Shown in pieces: positions 62,519-64,000 of a DNA stretch of 64,000 nt. Position 1 is the first letter of the stretch; each line of letters begins with the position of its first letter. The notes beneath the pieces are model-generated. The model made no database searches. It was not told where the DNA came from and worked only from the letters and a program-made list of their open reading frames with translations. Source of the stretch: Nannocystis pusilla (GTDB taxonomy: Bacteria > Myxococcota_A > Polyangia > Nannocystales > Nannocystaceae). The translations under genes and the position numbers were made by a program. The stretch lies in NCBI RefSeq assembly GCF_020073745.1, contig NZ_JAIRAU010000059.1:62001-126000 (forward strand). The letters are read 5' to 3'.

Positions 62519-63103
62519 ATGGCCTGGATCCGCATCGTCGACCCCGAACACGCCGAGGGCCTCCTCGCGCGGATCTACCGCGCCGCGATCGCGCGTGCCG
62601 GCAAGATCTTCAACGTGCTGCGGATCCAGAGCGTGCAGCCGCGCGTCCTGCAGGCATCGCTCGACCTGTATCGTGAACTGATGTTCGGGCCCGGTCCGCT
62701 GTCCCGCGCCCAGCGCGAGATGGTCGCGGTCGCGGTGTCGCGCACGAACAATTGCGTGTATTGAACGCGCGCGCACAGCGACGACCTCCGGGCCGAGGTC
62801 GAGGCACAACCGAATGTCCACACTATCGCCGACGCGCTCGAGCGCGACCCGGACGGCGCCGCCCTGAGCCCCGCCGACCGGGCGATGATCGACGTCGCGG
62901 TGGCGCTGACCCGCGACAGCAAGGCGATCGGTCGGCGGGAGATCGACGGCCTGCGCGCCCACGGTTTTGACGATGCTGCGATCCACCAGATCGTGCAGAT
63001 CACCGCGCTGTTCAATTACTACAACCGGCTGGTCGACGGGCTCGGCGGGGAGTTCGAGCCCGAATGGGGCGACGACCCGCTGGCTTCCGAGCGCAAGCGG
63101 TAG
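62519..63103 (+). CDS. AhpD/CMD-like peroxidase, probable selenoprotein (in-frame TGA = Sec82)
   Basis: 194 residues if TGA at 62762-62764 is read through. The N-terminal part ('RIVDPEHAEGLLARIYRAAIARAGKIFNVLRIQSVQPRVLQASLDLYRELMFGPGPLSRAQREMVAVAVSRTNNCVY') and the part after the TGA ('TRAHSDDLRAEV', 'LSPADRAMIDVAVALTRDSKAIGRREIDGLRAHGFDDAAIHQIVQITALFNYYNRLVDGLG') together form one carboxymuconolactone-decarboxylase/AhpD-like domain in one frame. The TGA falls on the second Cys of the redox motif: Cys79-x-x-U82-x-x-x-His86. Sec-containing AhpD-like proteins are known. A SECIS-like hairpin follows. The alternative is a nonsense mutation or sequencing error, but its exact placement and the intact downstream frame favour Sec. 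The ribosome-binding site is weak. Confidence 0.8.
62782..62801 (+). promoter_or_regulatory. SECIS-like hairpin downstream of the in-frame TGA
   Basis: CGACCTC (62782-62788) pairs with GAGGTCG (62795-62801) around a six-base loop CGGGCC. The loop starts 24 nt after the TGA and has G as its second base. As I recall, bacterial SECIS elements have a loop about 16-37 nt after the UGA and a G in the first two loop positions; this hairpin fits. High GC makes chance hairpins common. Confidence 0.55.
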
Positions 63104-63255
63104 CGCTGCATAGGAAGACTGATAGTCAAGGATAGAGCTGGATATCTGGGGATAAGGAACTCCTGCTCGGAGCTGGGCCGGCGCTGTCGGTGGTTCTGCT
63201 CAAGAATTTGAAATCAATGAGAATTCTGGTCGCTGTTGGCGGCTGACGCCCGGCG

Positions 63256-63271
63256 TGGCACACGGCCTGCT
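63256..63271 (+). promoter_or_regulatory. Sigma54-type -24/-12 promoter
   Basis: TGGCAC (63256-63261), five bases, then CTGCT (63267-63271), compared with consensus TGGCAC-N5-TTGCW; only one position differs and the invariant GG and GC are present. The predicted start is near 63282, within two bases of the tRNA-like RNA's first paired base (63284). Upstream, 63117-63230 is AT-rich with GACT-GAT-AGTC (63117-63127) and AGAATT/AATTCT (63203-63208, 63222-63227), possible activator sites. Confidence 0.7.
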
Positions 63272-63283
63272 CTGTCGATCGGC

Positions 63284-63415
63284 GTTCGGGATGGCTCAGC
63301 GGCAGAGCGCGCCGTGAGAACGATCCCCGCGGCGATTTCTCCCCTCGTGGGAAGTGAGGCGCGGGGTTACTTCAGAGGGACGGCGAGGACGCAGGTTCGA
63401 CTCCTGCTCCCGAAC
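63284..63415 (+). ncRNA. tRNA-like RNA, putative Y RNA (YrlA-like) partner of Ro60
   Basis: About 132 nt with full tRNA geometry. Acceptor-like stem GTTCGGGA / TCCCGAAC (63284-63291, 63408-63415). Two-base spacer. D-arm GCTC-AGCGGCA-GAGC (63294-63308) with the GG pair. One-base spacer. Then an arm of 76 nt (63310-63385) in place of the anticodon arm. Its base CGCCGT / ACGGCG is a 6-bp stem, and inside it CCCCGC (63325-63330) pairs with GCGGGG (63361-63366). A five-base variable loop AGGAC is followed by a T-arm GCAGG-TTCGACT-CCTGC (63391-63407) abutting the acceptor. No 7-base anticodon loop and no encoded CCA. It lies 152 nt upstream of a TROVE/Ro60 gene, where bacterial Y RNAs with tRNA-like modules are typically encoded. 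Confidence 0.75.
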
Positions 63416-63567
63416 CTGAGTCCGATCGAGGCAGTGAGATCGCGGTTACTTCTTCCGAAAAGAAAAACCACACCGCGGTCGGCGTTCTCCTCGATCGGGC
63501 TCGCTTTCTTGATTGTCGCTCTCTTCTTCCTCGATCCCCGCTCGCGCGGGGGAAAGGACAGTGCGTC
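63416..63567 (+). other. Leader between the tRNA-like RNA and the Ro60 gene
   Basis: 152 nt. A hairpin AGTGA...TTACT (63433-63451) repeats one found inside the RNA (63353-63371). Then comes a pyrimidine-rich tract (about 63500-63531) and a CCCCGC-TCGC-GCGGGG hairpin (63536-63551), directly followed by the GGAAAGGA ribosome-binding site of the TROVE gene. The hairpin may stop the RNA or regulate translation. Confidence 0.5.
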
Positions 63568-64000
63568 ATGGCTCTCTTCCGGCGTGGCAATCGTGGCAAG
63601 GGCTCGAGCAACGGCGAGTCCCACCTCAACTGGATGGGCGGGACCTCCTGGTTCATCCGCGATCCGCTCCTGCGCCTGCGCCTGGCCGCGGCGTCCTGCT
63701 TCTTCGGCGAGCCGATGTATTACCAGCGCGATGCCGTCGACGAGCGGCCGCGCCGCCGCGCGCCGGCGTTCGCGCTCACCGACGCCGACGTCGCGCGGCT
63801 GCGCGAGACGCTCGGCGCGGTGGATCCGCAGGAGTGGCGCAGCCGCACGCCGGCGGAATTGCTCGAGCATTGCATCGACGAGGCGCTGAGCCACGACGCG
63901 GAGGGCACGCTCCGCGAGGCGGCGCGGCTGCGCGACGAGGCGCTGGTGCGCACGACCCCGCAGGTGATCCTGGTGCGGGCGGCCCACCACGCGGCTGTGC
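63568..64000 (+). CDS. rsr: TROVE-domain protein (bacterial Ro60/Rsr), 5' part
   Basis: The first 144 residues; the gene runs off the window. The ATG at 63568 has a GGAAAGGA ribosome-binding site. The sequence 'HLNWMGGTSWFIRDPLLRLRLAAASCFFGEPMYYQRDAVDERP' and 'LLEHCIDEALSHDAEGTLREAARLRDEALVRTTPQVILVRAAHHAAV' fits the start of bacterial TROVE HEAT-repeat domains ('LR...LR.E..IRTTPQV.L..AA'). Ro60 is a ring protein that binds Y RNA and misfolded RNAs and, with PNPase, acts in RNA degradation. The full family is about 500 residues including a vWA-like domain. Adjacent tRNA-like RNA and sigma54 promoter support the call. Confidence 0.82.
   Translation, partial: MALFRRGNRGKGSSNGESHLNWMGGTSWFIRDPLLRLRLAAASCFFGEPMYYQRDAVDERPRRRAPAFALTDADVARLRETLGAVDPQEWRSRTPAELLEHCIDEALSHDAEGTLREAARLRDEALVRTTPQVILVRAAHHAAV

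Noticed and set aside
62519-62764. A truncated CMD pseudogene followed by a separate small ORF
   Set aside because: The frame continues intact past the TGA with family-like sequence, and the TGA lies exactly on the redox Cys; decay would not be expected to choose that codon and leave the rest clean. Not fully excluded.
63284-63415. Selenocysteine tRNA (selC) or an ordinary tRNA with an intron
   Set aside because: The 8-bp acceptor and a TCA triplet in the arm recall tRNA-Sec, but no 5-6 bp stem with a 7-nt anticodon loop can be drawn, the D-stem is only 4 bp and the insert is too long. A 50-60 nt intron has no group I/II features. The adjacent TROVE gene favours a Y RNA.

Overview
The window reads as chromosome of a very GC-rich myxobacterium, most likely from the Nannocystis/Plesiocystis group (inference from gene style; no 16S or taxonomic marker is present). 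The signs are: many lipoproteins whose lipobox is followed by a long Thr/Ser/Asp/Pro-rich linker, Cys-rich 'CGD...GDEACDDG' modules, an AgmX/PglI C-terminal domain, MYXO-CTERM-like tails (Gly-Cys-x-Cys, membrane segment, Arg cluster), a DUF1592/DUF1552 pair, two Ser/Thr kinases, an FHA-sigma54 activator and a PAS-STAS regulator. Coding density is high, and most long open frames on the opposite strand are GC-driven shadows.

Layout. 0-9.7 kb: a beta-propeller lipoprotein, a Leu-Asp-repeat Cys-rich exported protein, a DUF2490 barrel, the translationally coupled DUF1592-1588 and DUF1552 pair, and small exported or unknown proteins. 9.7-20.4 kb: a pectate-lyase-like MYXO-CTERM protein, a 1020-residue AgmX/PglI-tail lipoprotein, more lipoproteins, and a periplasmic protein / ECF sigma / membrane-anchored partner trio. 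20.4-25 kb: a six-gene leftward run of small envelope proteins, then a quinone-oxidoreductase-like enzyme. 25-33.9 kb: two large FG-GAP/VCBS lipoproteins and smaller exported proteins. 33.9-49.3 kb: signalling and stress genes (Pkn kinase coupled to an FHA-AAA-Fis activator, NhaP2-like antiporter, tandem universal stress protein, PAS-STAS protein, AraC-GyrI regulator, histidine kinase coupled to a REC-DUF3369-adenylate-cyclase response regulator). 49.7-62.4 kb: TPR protein, orphan Eco57I/type IIG-like methylase, TipA-like MerR regulator, Nudix hydrolase, a Lipase_3-like protein lacking its nucleophile, PhoX-like Tat protein, a second kinase and a metallophosphoesterase.

The right edge is the most unusual part. 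At 62519-63103 an AhpD/carboxymuconolactone-decarboxylase-like gene has an in-frame TGA exactly where the second Cys of the CxxC redox motif belongs, followed by a SECIS-like hairpin: a probable selenoprotein (C79-x-x-U82). About 150 bp further on, a sigma54-type -24/-12 promoter (63256-63271) predicts a start near 63282. That is the first base or two of a 132-nt RNA (63284-63415) with complete tRNA geometry, except that the anticodon arm is replaced by a 76-nt extended arm. The RNA is followed by a TROVE-domain (Ro60/Rsr) gene that runs off the window. This looks like a Y-RNA/Ro60 RNA-quality-control locus of the kind controlled elsewhere by RtcR and sigma54.

A second window-wide signal is a family of 16-bp dyads, ATGTCC-N4-GGACAT, with about a dozen copies. 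Most lie between genes, and three sit in frame inside coding sequences.
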